A stretch of 64,000 nt of DNA. It comes from JACVRW01 sp963826165 (GTDB lineage: Bacteria; Actinomycetota; Thermoleophilia; Solirubrobacterales; Thermoleophilaceae). The stretch spans positions 372,001-436,000 of the forward strand of contig CAWGWC010000016.1 of the NCBI GenBank assembly GCA_963826165.1, given 5' to 3'. Position numbers and translations under genes: made by a program. Each line of letters begins with the position of its first letter. Position 1 is the stretch's first letter. The notes beneath the pieces are model-generated. The model saw only the letters and a program-made list of their open reading frames with translations. It made no database searches and was not told the origin of the DNA. Shown one piece after another: positions 52,188-61,414 of the stretch.

Positions 52188-52989
52188 TCACTTCTTCGCG
52201 GACCCCGGCTCAGCCATCTTGCGATGCATCTCGGCCTTGGCGCTGTCGGGCATCAGCCGCCCCGCCCTCGCCTGTGCCTTCGTCGAACGCGGAGTGGGAC
52301 ACGACCCTCTCTTCGCCCGCCATGAGCGCTTCGAAGCCATCCCTGGCGACGTCGGCGGGATCGTCCTTCTCGGACGCACCGACCTGCGTGTCGAGCATGT
52401 CGGCACGCTCGAAGAACTCGGTTTCCACCGGGCCGGGCATGAGTGAGGTAACGGTGACTCCGGTGTCCTTGAGCTCGTTGCGCAAGGCCAGCGCGAACGA
52501 CTGCACGAATGACTTGGAGGCGTTGTAGACGGCCTGATAGGAGCCGGGCATGGTCGAAGCGATCGATGACGTGAAGAGGACCCGGCCCTGATCTCGCTCG
52601 ACCATGTCGCGCATGACGAGTTTGGCCAGGTGCACGGTCGAGCGGACGTTCAGGTCGACGACCTCCAGCTCGTCATCGAGTTCGGTGCCGTTCACGAACG
52701 CACCGCCCGCCCCGCGGCCGGCGTTCAGGGCCAGCGCGTCGACTGCTCGCCCGGTTGACTTCACGCGGCGGTAGAGCTCCTCCACTCCGGCGGCCCCGGC
52801 GAGGTCGACCTGCACGCTCTCGGCCTGGACTCCCGAGGCTCGGATGCCCTGCGCGACCGTCTCGATCTCTCCGTCTTCGGCGGTCACGACGAGGTCGTAG
52901 TCAGCGGCGGCGAACAGCTTGGCGAGCTCCAGGCCGATGCCGCTCGAGGCACCGGTGACGACGGCGAGAGGGCGGTCTGAGTGTTCCAT
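52188..52989 (-). pseudogene. Short-chain dehydrogenase/reductase with C-terminal frameshift
   Basis: The open frame from ATG 52989 is a good SDR: LAVVTGASSGIGLELAKLF, LNAGRGAGG, SSIASTMPG and Y-x3-K in YNASK. It runs to a stop at 52210 with an unlikely tail (FDEGTGEGGAADARQRQGRDASQDG). The -1 frame over 52285-52188 instead reads a credible family ending, KAQARAGRLMPDSAKAEMHRKMAEPGSAKK. A one-base shift near 52280-52300 would restore it. This is either a real late frameshift (the enzyme may still work), or a sequence error. The 259-residue form is the other reading. Confidence 0.72.
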
Positions 52990-53066
52990 CAGCCGCGGCT
53001 TCCCGACCCGGGCTGGCCTAAACGGAGGAACCGCCTGCGCGGTGCGCCAAGGTTGTGGCCCGAGCC

Positions 53067-56000
53067 TCAGCGGCGCAGCGACAGGGTTCGGTCGGCCTTG
53101 CGGGTCGGACCGGAAGACGGGCCGGCCACTGCCGTGAGCCGCGCGCTCAGGCGCTTCTGGCGGGCCGCCGCGGCGCGGGTGGACCGGCCCATCTTCAGCG
53201 TCAGCGTGCGCCCGCGGGTGGAGACGGTGGACCGCTTGACCGCCACGCGGACGCGCTTCGATCCCTTTCGCTTGATCCCGAGCCGGCGAGCCGTGCGCGC
53301 GTCGAGCCACAGGCCGAGCGCGAGAGAGCACCTGCGCGAGCAGGCCCCGCGCATTCTCAGGCCGCCTCGCGCGACCGAGGCGAGCCCTGCCGAGGCCCGA
53401 AGGTCCACGGCGTGACTGAACTTGACTCGTTGGCCACCGGTGACCGTCATCGCCACCGCGAGCTTGGCCGGCACCCGCTTCTCCCCGCGGAGGGCCGCAC
53501 GGGCGCGCCGGCCGAGCTTGACCCGCCAGCGCAGCTGACCGGCGGAGCGCCCCCGGCCCGAGCCGCTGCCCAAGGACACCGGGCGCCTGCCCGCCTTCTT
53601 GGTCAGGCCGAGACGTTGCGCGAGCTTTCCAGACACAGTGAGCTTGGCCGTGGCGCGGCAGGCCGCGGCGCACGCGCCGAGCACGGTCAGACGCCCGGCC
53701 GCGACGTCGGCCGGCCGCTCCGCGACAGACGACAGTGCGAACGAGGGGGCCGATGCCGGGCTTGCCGGGGCAGCGCCGCTCGAGTAGTTGCACACGGCCG
53801 AGCTGGTGTTCACGCCCCAGCTGATGAGCGTTCCGAGCTGCCCTTCGAACAGGTCCTTCACGCGCAGGGTCCACACGCCCTGCTTGTCCTTGCCGTCGAG
53901 ACGCGACAGCTGGTCGTTCTGCGGCCGGTAACGCCCGGTGTAGGGCGCGGCTCCCTGCGAGATGTTCAACGCGGCCTCGTCGTCGAAGATCGTGCTTCGC
54001 AGGTTGTCGCCGCTGTTGTCCGGCCCCCCGGCATGACGGGCGAGCTCGACCGTGGTGCCGTCGGGATGCCGAAGCTCGAGGGCCAGGTCGCCGACCCACG
54101 TGTGCGCGATGCCGCCGATCACGACGTCCACGTCCTTGATGCGACCCGAGCCGGACACGCTCACGCTGGACTCGGTGCCCGCGCTGTTGTCGTCGGGAAT
54201 GCCCCGTGACACGGTGCCGGATGAGGTCGACGCGACCGGACCGGCGGCGCCCGTGCCCAGCGCCAGTGGCACGGACTGCGCCGGGTTGCCGGTCGTGGTG
54301 AGGCTGAGGGTGGCGGGGACGTCGGCGCCGCAGGCCGCGGCGGCGCTGAGGGTCCCGGCAAAGGCAGACTGGCTCGTGGTGGTCGCGCCGGGCGCTGCGT
54401 TGGCGAAGGCAGACCGGCCCTGGGTGACGGCGAGCCCGCCCGCGCCGCTGAGCGTCCCCGCAACTCCCGTGGCCGTGGCGGCGCCCTCGTTGCGCAGCCG
54501 CGAGCTGATCGAGACCGCTTCGCCCGGCTCCAGGACGCCGTCGTGGTCGGCGCCGGCCCCTGCATCGCTGGTCGAAGTCTGGTCGGCGGTCAGCTGCGGC
54601 CAGCTCGAAGGCCCGGAGGCGTTCGACACCACCAGCGCGAAGTCCTGATCAGTCGTGTCAGGGTTGCCGGGTACGCCGTCGCGGGCGACGTTCGTGGCGC
54701 CCACCTTGATCGAGAAGCGCCCGCTGAACCCGGCGGGGAGGATCACGCTCTCCACGTTGTTGCGCGTGTCCGGCGTGCCGCCGGTCCTCGACGCCCCGCC
54801 GGCCAGCACGTTGCCCAGGTAGCGGCGGCCCCCTGCCGCGACCACGAGATCGAGATCGTTGACCAGCGCCGGACCCGGTCCGACGGCGGCGGGGGGATCG
54901 GTCCAGGCGAGCGTGACCTTCACCGGCTGGGACGGATTGACGATCCCGTAGCCGCGCCGGTAGCTGGCTCCCGTGGCTCCCAACACCGACGTCTGGTCGA
55001 CGTACTGACGGGGCGTGGCCCCCACCGCGGCGCCGACGTTCACGCGGCCCCAGCCCTGATCGGCGTTCGGAGCGCCGGCCGTGACGGCGCCTTTGCCGTT
55101 GGACCCGCCGGCGAGATCGGTGGCCGAGTTGATGAGCAGCGCCTTGGTCATGGCCGGCGACGGCGGGACGAAGCCGCCGCGGTCATCAGTGAAGTCGTCG
55201 CGAACGAGCGCGGCGGCACCGGACACCGCTGCGGTGGCCTGCGAGGTGCCAGAGATGAGCGAGTAGAAGGGGTTGCCGACGGGGAAGCTCTCCGCGCAGG
55301 TGGAGTTGGGGTCACCGGCGTAGCCGGGATGCTGCGGCGACGCCCCGGTCATGTGCGTGCCGGGCGCCACGAGGTCGGGCTTCATCCGCAGGTCGTCGGT
55401 GGGGCCACGGCTCGAGAAGTCGAGAATGTCGCGAGCGCTGTTGGACGCCGCGTCGTTGACCTGGCAGCCGTCCGTTCCCCCGAAGGCGCGGACGTTCTCC
55501 GACGCGCCCACGGTGATGACGTTCTTGGCCGTACCGGGCGAGTTGATGGTGCCGTAGCCGTCATTGCCGACCCCGGTCGCGCGGTTGCCGGTGTTGCCGG
55601 CGGCGAACACCTCCACCAGCTCCTGGTTGCCGGGCTCCGCCGGCCGGGCATCGCGCACCAGACGGTCGAAATCCTGCGAGTCGGCGCTGTACGCGCCCGC
55701 GTCCTGATTTCCCCACGAGTTGTTGGAGATCCTGGCTCCATTGCTGTGGGCGACGTTCGCCACCTGGTCGAGATCGCTGGTGGGGTTGAACACCCCGTTG
55801 CAGGCGAAGACCTTCGACCCCCCGACCTGGGCGCGCGGGGCCACGCCGAGGCCGTAGTTGTAGCCCTGGCTGTCGTTGTAGTTGTTGGGGAGAGCACCCC
55901 CCTGGGCGTTGTAGCCCGCCGCGATCGAGGCGACGTTGGTCCCGTGCCCCCCGCAGTCCGCCGATGAGGGGTCGGTCGTGTAGTCCTCGTTGTAGGCGAT

Positions 56001-56981
56001 CCGGCTGGCGCCGGCTGTGGTGCCGTTCGCATAGAAGTCGGGGTGGCCAGGCGCCGTGGCACTTCCGTTGTCGATCCCCTCGTCGGTCACGTCGATGACG
56101 AAGTTGAAGGGGGCCCCGGCGAACGTGCCCGGACCGCTGTCGTGCCAAGCGAGGTACGTGGCCGCCGCCGGGCCGAGGCCGCTCAGGTTGCCGGCCACGA
56201 TCTGCGAGGCCCGCTCGTCGGCCAGGACGGGCAGCGAGTACGGCGTGACGCTGATCACCGCCGGATCGGCCGCCAGCGCCTCGATCTCCTCCGCGCTGAG
56301 CCTCAGGTACTGGGTCTCGAGGCCCCCACCGCCGGACGACGAGCGAACCGGGGCGCCAGCCGCCTCGGCCTCACGGCGCGCCTCGTCCCCCTCCGCGCCC
56401 GCGAGCGTCTGAACCGCCACCAGTCCGGTCCCGCCGGCCAGCTCGTCGCTCACCTTGTCGGCCGCGGTCACACGCGTCACCGCGCGCACCGCCGGATAGG
56501 TGCCCACGAGGGCCGCCAGGCGGTCGACCTCGGCGCCGGCGGCGTGGACGACGTATCCGTTCTGAGCCACGTACTGCACGACGCGCGCGCCGGTGGAGCG
56601 CAGACGCTCGAGCCAGGGCCCCTTGATCGGACCGGCGAACTGGACGAGCACCAGCGCCTCGCCGGGCTCCGGCGTCGCCTTGGCGGCGAGCGACTCGCGT
56701 TCGGCCAGCGGGTCGAAGCCGACCGTGCCGGGCAGGCTCACCTCGCTCAGGTCGTCCCGGCGCACGGCACCCGCAGAGCGCAGGTCCGCATAGTCCTGCC
56801 CGGCGGCGGAGACGAGCGTGAAGTCCTCGTAGTCGGCCACCACGCGCACGTCCGAGCCGCTGAGCGTGGCCTCGGCGTCGGTCTCGTCGGGCACCAGCAG
56901 GAGGTGCGGAGAGCTGTCGGGCGACGAGGACTGAGCGCCCGCGAGGGTCGCATACAGAATGAGGCCGCCCAAGGCGGCCAC
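53067..56981 (-). CDS. Secreted subtilase (S8) with proprotein-convertase P domain and basic C-terminal repeats
   Basis: 1304 residues. A short signal (LGGLILYATLAGAQSSS) leads into a propeptide-like region (about 20-250), then the S8 domain with Asp 300 (VTDEGID), His 346 (CGGHGTNVASI), oxyanion Asn 463 (AGNTG) and Ser 580 (ISGTSQATAAVSGAA). A P/Homo B domain follows near 920-1060 (VSVSGSGRIKDVDVVIGGIAHTWVGDLALELRHPDGTTVEL, then GVWTLRVKDLFEGQLGTLISWGV). The last 200 residues are two Arg/Lys/Ala-rich repeats with paired Cys. The GTG at 56981 lacks a charged N-region; upstream in-frame codons (ATT, CTG) are poor. All catalytic residues are present. Confidence 0.85.
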   Translation of the reverse strand: MAALGGLILYATLAGAQSSSPDSSPHLLLVPDETDAEATLSGSDVRVVADYEDFTLVSAAGQDYADLRSAGAVRRDDLSEVSLPGTVGFDPLAERESLAAKATPEPGEALVLVQFAGPIKGPWLERLRSTGARVVQYVAQNGYVVHAAGAEVDRLAALVGTYPAVRAVTRVTAADKVSDELAGGTGLVAVQTLAGAEGDEARREAEAAGAPVRSSSGGGGLETQYLRLSAEEIEALAADPAVISVTPYSLPVLADERASQIVAGNLSGLGPAAATYLAWHDSGPGTFAGAPFNFVIDVTDEGIDNGSATAPGHPDFYANGTTAGASRIAYNEDYTTDPSSADCGGHGTNVASIAAGYNAQGGALPNNYNDSQGYNYGLGVAPRAQVGGSKVFACNGVFNPTSDLDQVANVAHSNGARISNNSWGNQDAGAYSADSQDFDRLVRDARPAEPGNQELVEVFAAGNTGNRATGVGNDGYGTINSPGTAKNVITVGASENVRAFGGTDGCQVNDAASNSARDILDFSSRGPTDDLRMKPDLVAPGTHMTGASPQHPGYAGDPNSTCAESFPVGNPFYSLISGTSQATAAVSGAAALVRDDFTDDRGGFVPPSPAMTKALLINSATDLAGGSNGKGAVTAGAPNADQGWGRVNVGAAVGATPRQYVDQTSVLGATGASYRRGYGIVNPSQPVKVTLAWTDPPAAVGPGPALVNDLDLVVAAGGRRYLGNVLAGGASRTGGTPDTRNNVESVILPAGFSGRFSIKVGATNVARDGVPGNPDTTDQDFALVVSNASGPSSWPQLTADQTSTSDAGAGADHDGVLEPGEAVSISSRLRNEGAATATGVAGTLSGAGGLAVTQGRSAFANAAPGATTTSQSAFAGTLSAAAACGADVPATLSLTTTGNPAQSVPLALGTGAAGPVASTSSGTVSRGIPDDNSAGTESSVSVSGSGRIKDVDVVIGGIAHTWVGDLALELRHPDGTTVELARHAGGPDNSGDNLRSTIFDDEAALNISQGAAPYTGRYRPQNDQLSRLDGKDKQGVWTLRVKDLFEGQLGTLISWGVNTSSAVCNYSSGAAPASPASAPSFALSSVAERPADVAAGRLTVLGACAAACRATAKLTVSGKLAQRLGLTKKAGRRPVSLGSGSGRGRSAGQLRWRVKLGRRARAALRGEKRVPAKLAVAMTVTGGQRVKFSHAVDLRASAGLASVARGGLRMRGACSRRCSLALGLWLDARTARRLGIKRKGSKRVRVAVKRSTVSTRGRTLTLKMGRSTRAAAARQKRLSARLTAVAGPSSGPTRKADRTLSLRR

Positions 56982-57097
56982 AGCTACGGCCAGACAGCGA
57001 ATGCGCCAGACGTCTATTTGCGAACCCTTACCGCGTTGGGGGACCCGACCTAGAGTAGACGCACTCAGCCATTCGCGCTGAGGTTAGGGTGGGGCAA

Positions 57098-57658
57098 ATG
57101 CAGGCCACCGCCCTCCTCGTGCTCGACGTTCAGAAGGCCTTCGACGATCCGGCCTGGGGTACTCGCAACAACCCGTCCTGTGAGGACAACATCGCGAAGC
57201 TGATCGCCGCCTGGCGCGAGGCAGAGCAGCCGGTGGTCTTCATCCGCCACGACGGCCTCGAGCCGGAGTCGCCCTACAACACCCTCGCTCGCGACCACCC
57301 CGGCAACGCCTTCAAGGATGCGTTGTCGGGCGAACCGGACCTGCTGGTGGCAAAGCACGTGAACTCCGCCTTCCACGGCGAGCCCGACCTCGAGGCCTGG
57401 TTGCGGGCCAACGAGGTCGAGGGAATCGCGGTATGCGGCATTCAGACCCAGATGTGCGCCGAGACCACCGCCCGCGTGGGCGCCAACCTCGGCTTCGACA
57501 TGACCTTCGTGCTCGACGCCACCCATACGTTCGACCTGCCCGCCTACGGCGGGGGCACGCTCACGGCGGACGAAGTGGCCCGGGTGACTGCCTCCAACCT
57601 CGACCCGGAGTTCGGCCGGGTCGTCAACACCGCCGACCTGGTCAGCGCACCGGCGTAA
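57098..57658 (+). CDS. Isochorismatase-family cysteine hydrolase
   Basis: 186 residues, normal length for the family. Catalytic Asp in LLVLDVQKAFDD, Lys in LVAKHVNSAF, and Cys in GIQTQMCAETTARVGANLGF (the GxxTxxCVxxTA-type signature), so the triad is complete. It resembles nicotinamidase-like or biuret-type hydrolases, with no substrate assigned. ATG 57098 is chosen over a GTG at 57089 because of AGGGTGGGG spacing. It overlaps the convergent small gene by 17 bp. Confidence 0.86.
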   Translation: MQATALLVLDVQKAFDDPAWGTRNNPSCEDNIAKLIAAWREAEQPVVFIRHDGLEPESPYNTLARDHPGNAFKDALSGEPDLLVAKHVNSAFHGEPDLEAWLRANEVEGIAVCGIQTQMCAETTARVGANLGFDMTFVLDATHTFDLPAYGGGTLTADEVARVTASNLDPEFGRVVNTADLVSAPA

Positions 57659-57923
57659 GCTCGGCGGGCACGGTCTGGTCCGCCACCGCCTCCACGACCT
57701 CTTCCTCGGGCTCACCCTGCTCGCGAGCGCACACCACGCGGAACGCGCCGGTGCCCATCTCGGGATTGGAGTGAATCGGCAGGCCGCGGATCGTGTCCCA
57801 GCCCAGCCGCTCGACCTCGAACGGGTTCATCTCGATGGCCACCGCCGGCCACTCGCAGTGCGCGGCGTGCTCGTCGATCGCCTTGTAGATCGCCTCGAGG
57901 TTCTTCGACTCGGCCGAGCTCAT
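57642..57923 (-). CDS. Small hypothetical protein
   Basis: 93 residues, MSSAESKNLEAIYKAIDEHAAHCEWPAVAIEMNPFEVERLGWDTIRGLPIHSNPEMGTGAFRVVCARE, with an acidic C-terminus. No family was recognised. The ATG at 57923 overlaps the epimerase stop by 4 bp (ATGA), so it is expressed with the sugar-nucleotide genes. Its 3' end overlaps the convergent isochorismatase gene by 17 bp. No signal or membrane segment. Confidence 0.6.
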   Translation of the reverse strand: MSSAESKNLEAIYKAIDEHAAHCEWPAVAIEMNPFEVERLGWDTIRGLPIHSNPEMGTGAFRVVCAREQGEPEEEVVEAVADQTVPAELTPVR

Positions 57924-58870
57924 CGGGTTGCACCCTTCTCCAGGACTCCCTGGTAGTGATCGATCGTACGCCGCAGGCCCTCGCGGAAATCGATCTCGGG
58001 CTCCCAACCCAATAGTTCACGCGCGCGCGTGATGTCCGGCTGGCGCACCTGGGGATCGTCGACCGGCAGGGCCTCGTAGACGACCTCGGAACGGGACTCG
58101 GTGAGCTCGATGATCGCCTGGGCCAGGTCGAGAAGGCTCATCTCGTCGGGGTTGCCGATGTTCATCGGGTCGTGGAGGCCGGACTCGACCAGCAGGACGA
58201 GGCCTCGGACCAGGTCGTCGACGAAGCAGAAGCTGCGGGTCTGGGAGCCGTCGCCGAACACCGTCAGCGGACGGTCGGTGAGGGCCTGGCGCAGGAACGT
58301 CGGGACCGCTCGCCCGTCGTGCGGCCTCATTCTGGGCCCGAACGTGTTGAAGATCCGGACGATCGCGGTGTCCACGCCCTGCTGGCGGCGGTAGGCCATC
58401 GTCAGCGCCTCGGCGTAGCGCTTGGCCTCGTCGTAGACGCCGCGTGGGCCGATCGGGTTGACGTTGCCCCAGTAGCTCTCCGGCTGCGGGTGCACGAGCG
58501 GGTCGCCGTACACCTCGGAGGTGGAGGCCAGCAGGAAGCGAGCGCGGTGCTTCTTGGCCAGCCCAAGGGTGTTGTGCGTTCCGTAGGCGCCGACCTTCAG
58601 CGTGTGCAGCGGCAGCCGCGAGTAGTCGATCGGCGAGGCGGGCGAGGCCATGTGGTACACGAAGTCGACCGGCTCGTCGATCTCGTAGTGGTCGGTGATG
58701 TCGATCATCTCGAACCTGAACTCCGCGCCGTTGGCCACGTGGGAGATGTTCTCGAGCGATCCGGTGTCGAGGTTGTCGATGCAGATCACGCGGTGGCCAC
58801 GGGCCAGCAGGTAGTCGCAGAGGTGCGAGCCGAGGAAGCCGGCGCCGCCAGTGACGAGCGAGGTGGGCAT
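57920..58870 (-). CDS. UDP-glucuronate decarboxylase-like NAD-dependent epimerase
   Basis: 316-residue extended SDR. TGGAGFLGSHLCDYLL is the NAD motif. Family signature for UDP-xylose synthase: YHMASPASPIDYSRLPLHTLKVGAYGTHNTLGLAKKHRARFLLASTSEVYGDPLVHPQPESYWGNVNPIGPRGVYDEAKRYAEAL, with the catalytic Y-x3-K (YDEAK), then RIFNTFGPRM and FVDDLVRGL. It would make UDP-xylose from UDP-glucuronate. This could link to the xylose genes here, but cell-envelope sugar supply is as likely. 12 bp separate it from the dehydrogenase gene. Confidence 0.85.
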   Translation of the reverse strand: MPTSLVTGGAGFLGSHLCDYLLARGHRVICIDNLDTGSLENISHVANGAEFRFEMIDITDHYEIDEPVDFVYHMASPASPIDYSRLPLHTLKVGAYGTHNTLGLAKKHRARFLLASTSEVYGDPLVHPQPESYWGNVNPIGPRGVYDEAKRYAEALTMAYRRQQGVDTAIVRIFNTFGPRMRPHDGRAVPTFLRQALTDRPLTVFGDGSQTRSFCFVDDLVRGLVLLVESGLHDPMNIGNPDEMSLLDLAQAIIELTESRSEVVYEALPVDDPQVRQPDITRARELLGWEPEIDFREGLRRTIDHYQGVLEKGATR

Positions 58871-58881
58871 CGGGCGGCAGG

Positions 58882-59943
58882 CTAGCGGGCGGCGGCCGGA
58901 AACTCGACCAGGACCTTGATGTCCTCGTCGCCCTTGTCGAGGGCCTCGTGCCAGCGCTCGAGCGGGACCCGCCGCGTGATCAGGCGCGCCAGCCACGCCG
59001 GGTCGGCCTGCCGCAGCGCCTCGGCCGCCTGCTCGAAGTGGCGGCGGTTGGCGTTCACCGAGCCGAACACCACGTCGTTCTCGAGCACGAGCTCGGTGTT
59101 CAGCTCGCCCACGTCCACGTCGAGGGTGCGCTGCGGGCCCACGCCCGTGAGGCATACGACCGCGCCCGGGGCCGTGTGGCGCATCGCACCGATCACGAGC
59201 TCCCCCACCCCCGTGCACTCGATCACGATGTCGGCGTGGAGTTCTTCGGCGACGTCGATGATCGCCCCGGTGTGGTACTCCGCCCCCAGGTCCCGGACCA
59301 GCTCGGGCTTGAGCCCCTCGGTGGCACGGTCGAGCACGTGCAGCTCGTGACCGCGCTGGCTGCCCATCAGCGCCGCGAGCAGGCCGATCGGCCCCGCGCC
59401 GGTCACCAGCACCCGATTTCCGCCGGTGCAGGCCCGCGCGCGGATGCGCTCGATGTGCTCCCAGGCCTTGGCCAGGACGCTGGCCGGCTCGGTGAGGACG
59501 CCCAGTTCGCCCAACTCGGGTGCCACCGAGATCGCGAAGTGCGCCTCGAGCGTCACGAGCTCGGCTCCGTAGCCGTCCCGGCCCTTGATCCCGCGCTCGG
59601 TGTAGAGCCCGTTGCGGCACATGTCCCATTCCCCCGCAGCGCAACAGCTGCAGGGCACGGGATCGGGTCGCCGCACGACCGCCGCCACCGGCTGGCCCGG
59701 CTCGAAGCCGCTCCCTGGGGGTGCCTCGAGCACGCGGGCCAGCAGCTCGTGGCCCAGCACCAGGCGCTCGCGGCCCTCGGGTGCCGAGCCGTGGATGCCC
59801 TCGAGGATCTCGCGATCGGTGCCGCACACCCCCAGCACCAGCGGTGCCACCAGCAGCTCGCCCGGTCCAGGCTGGGGATCCGGCAGCTCCGTGAGCCCGG
59901 CGCTGTCCGGCTGTCCCGGGATCAGGGTGATCGCCCGCACCAC
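58882..59943 (-). CDS. Glucose-1-dehydrogenase-like zinc alcohol dehydrogenase (MDR)
   Basis: 353 residues. GVCGTDREILEG and GHELLARVLE (catalytic-zinc region), VPCSCCAAGEWDMCRNG (partial structural zinc), VTGAGPIGLLAALMGSQRGHE (cofactor) and a C-terminal VVFGSVNANRRHFEQAAEALRQ, the signature of archaeal-type glucose dehydrogenase (GDH_C). It oxidises glucose or another aldose with NAD(P). Transcribed with the epimerase and small gene from its own GTG at 59943, 32 bp from the divergent NAPRT-like gene. Confidence 0.85.
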   Translation of the reverse strand: MVRAITLIPGQPDSAGLTELPDPQPGPGELLVAPLVLGVCGTDREILEGIHGSAPEGRERLVLGHELLARVLEAPPGSGFEPGQPVAAVVRRPDPVPCSCCAAGEWDMCRNGLYTERGIKGRDGYGAELVTLEAHFAISVAPELGELGVLTEPASVLAKAWEHIERIRARACTGGNRVLVTGAGPIGLLAALMGSQRGHELHVLDRATEGLKPELVRDLGAEYHTGAIIDVAEELHADIVIECTGVGELVIGAMRHTAPGAVVCLTGVGPQRTLDVDVGELNTELVLENDVVFGSVNANRRHFEQAAEALRQADPAWLARLITRRVPLERWHEALDKGDEDIKVLVEFPAAAR

Positions 59944-59975
59944 CGCGAGTATTCCGTTTGTCTAGCGTTGCCGCC

Positions 59976-61073
59976 GTGACGCAGGCCGCGACCCCCCGCA
60001 CGCGCCTCGATCCCCAGGTGTTCCGGCTTCCGGTCGAGCGGATCCGTTCAGGGTGGTACACGGACCAGTACTTCAACCTCACCAAGGAGCTGCTCGAGGA
60101 ACGCGATCGACATCCGCGCGTGACCATGCAGGTCTTCCAGCGCCACCGGTCGCTCCTCGGCGGGATCGACGAGGCGGTGGCCATCCTCAAGCTCTGCGCC
60201 GGGCGTGAGGAAGCCGGGGCCTGGGCGCCCGGATGGGACGAGCTCGAGGTGCGGGCGCTATACGAGGGCGACGAGATCGAGCCGTGGGAGACGGTGATGG
60301 CGATCGAGGGCGACTATTCGCTGTTCGCCCATCTCGAGACCGTCTACCTGGGCTCGCTCGCCCGGCGCTCGCTCGTGATGCGCAACGTGCGTGACGTGGT
60401 GGAGGCGGCCCGCGGCAAGCCGATCCTCTACTTCCCGGCGCGTCACGACCACTGGCAGGTCCAGACCGGTGACGGCTGGGCCGCCCACGTGGCCGGCGCG
60501 ATCGGCGTGTCGACCGACGCCCAGGCGTCGTGGTGGGGCGGCCGCGGGGTGGGCACGGTGCCGCACTCGCTGATCGCGGCCTACGACGGCGACACCGTCG
60601 CCGCCGCCGAGGCCTTCGCCGACCGCTACGCCGGTGAGATGAACGTGACCGTCCTGGTGGACTTCGTGAACGACTCGGTCTCCACCGCGATCGCGGTGGC
60701 GGATGCGCTGGGCGACCGATTGTGGGGAGTGCGCCTCGACACCTCGGGCCAGCTCGTGGACCGGGCGCTGTGGAACGAGATGGGCGACTTCAAGCCAACG
60801 GGCGTGAACCCGGTGCTGGCCGATCGGGTGCGCGAGGCGCTCGACGGCGCCGGCCACCCCGGAGTGAAGATCGTGGCCTCCGGGGGGTTCGACTCGGCGC
60901 GCATCGAGGAGTTCGAAGCCTCCGGCGCACCCGTGGACGCCTACGGCGTGGGCTCAGCCCTGCTGCGCGGCTCGAACGACTACACGGCCGACATCGTCCG
61001 AGTCGCCGGCGTCGAGCGGGCGAAGGTCGGCCGGCGCCTGAGGCCGAACCCGCGCCTCGAGCTCGTCAGCTGA
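59976..61073 (+). CDS. pncB: Nicotinate phosphoribosyltransferase
   Basis: About 365 residues, converting nicotinate and PRPP to nicotinate mononucleotide in NAD salvage. Signature stretches: SGWYTDQYFNLTKELLEE (conserved N-terminus), GDYSLFAHLETVYLGSLARRSLVMRNV, ILYFPARHDHW, GVSTDAQASWWGG, LVDFVNDSV, VRLDTSGQLVDRA, KIVASGGFDSARIEEF and DAYGVGSALL. GTG 59976 is used, with a TTG at 59958 also possible; neither has a clear ribosome site. Convergent overlap of 8 bp with the GNAT gene. Symbol by similarity. Confidence 0.88.
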   Translation: MTQAATPRTRLDPQVFRLPVERIRSGWYTDQYFNLTKELLEERDRHPRVTMQVFQRHRSLLGGIDEAVAILKLCAGREEAGAWAPGWDELEVRALYEGDEIEPWETVMAIEGDYSLFAHLETVYLGSLARRSLVMRNVRDVVEAARGKPILYFPARHDHWQVQTGDGWAAHVAGAIGVSTDAQASWWGGRGVGTVPHSLIAAYDGDTVAAAEAFADRYAGEMNVTVLVDFVNDSVSTAIAVADALGDRLWGVRLDTSGQLVDRALWNEMGDFKPTGVNPVLADRVREALDGAGHPGVKIVASGGFDSARIEEFEASGAPVDAYGVGSALLRGSNDYTADIVRVAGVERAKVGRRLRPNPRLELVS

Positions 61074-61374
61074 GCCCGAAGCGCTCGCGGTCGCCTTCCC
61101 GCACGAGCTCGGCGTACTCGGGATGACGCTGGATGTACCCCAGGACGAACGGGCAGAAGGGGAGCACCGCCAGCTCCTCGTGCCGGGCGTCGTCGAGCGC
61201 CGCGTGGATGAGCTCCGAGCCGAGGCCCTGGCCCTCGAAGCGCTTGTCGATCTCCGTGTGCACGAAGGCGATCTGGCCCTCCGTACGGCGGTAGGCCGTG
61301 AACCCGGCGAGCTCGCCGTCCTTTGAGATCTCGAAGCGTTGCCCGGCGGGGTTGTCCTCGACGGCGACGGCCAC
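61066..61374 (-). CDS. Small GNAT-like N-acetyltransferase
   Basis: 102 residues. VAVAVEDNPAGQRFEISKDGELAGFTAYRRTEGQIAFVHTEIDKRFEGQGLGSELIHAALDDARHEELAVLPFCPFVLGYIQRHPEYAELV matches the compact acetyltransferase group of YjdJ/acetyltransf_CG type, with the acetyl-CoA loop FEGQGLGSEL. The GTG at 61374 is the best in-frame start. It probably acetylates a small amine or a protein N-terminus; unassigned. Confidence 0.8.
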   Translation of the reverse strand: MAVAVEDNPAGQRFEISKDGELAGFTAYRRTEGQIAFVHTEIDKRFEGQGLGSELIHAALDDARHEELAVLPFCPFVLGYIQRHPEYAELVREGDRERFGLS

Positions 61375-61414
61375 TGCCCGATCGTATGGCCGGGACGAGC
61401 AGGGCGCGGGGAGC

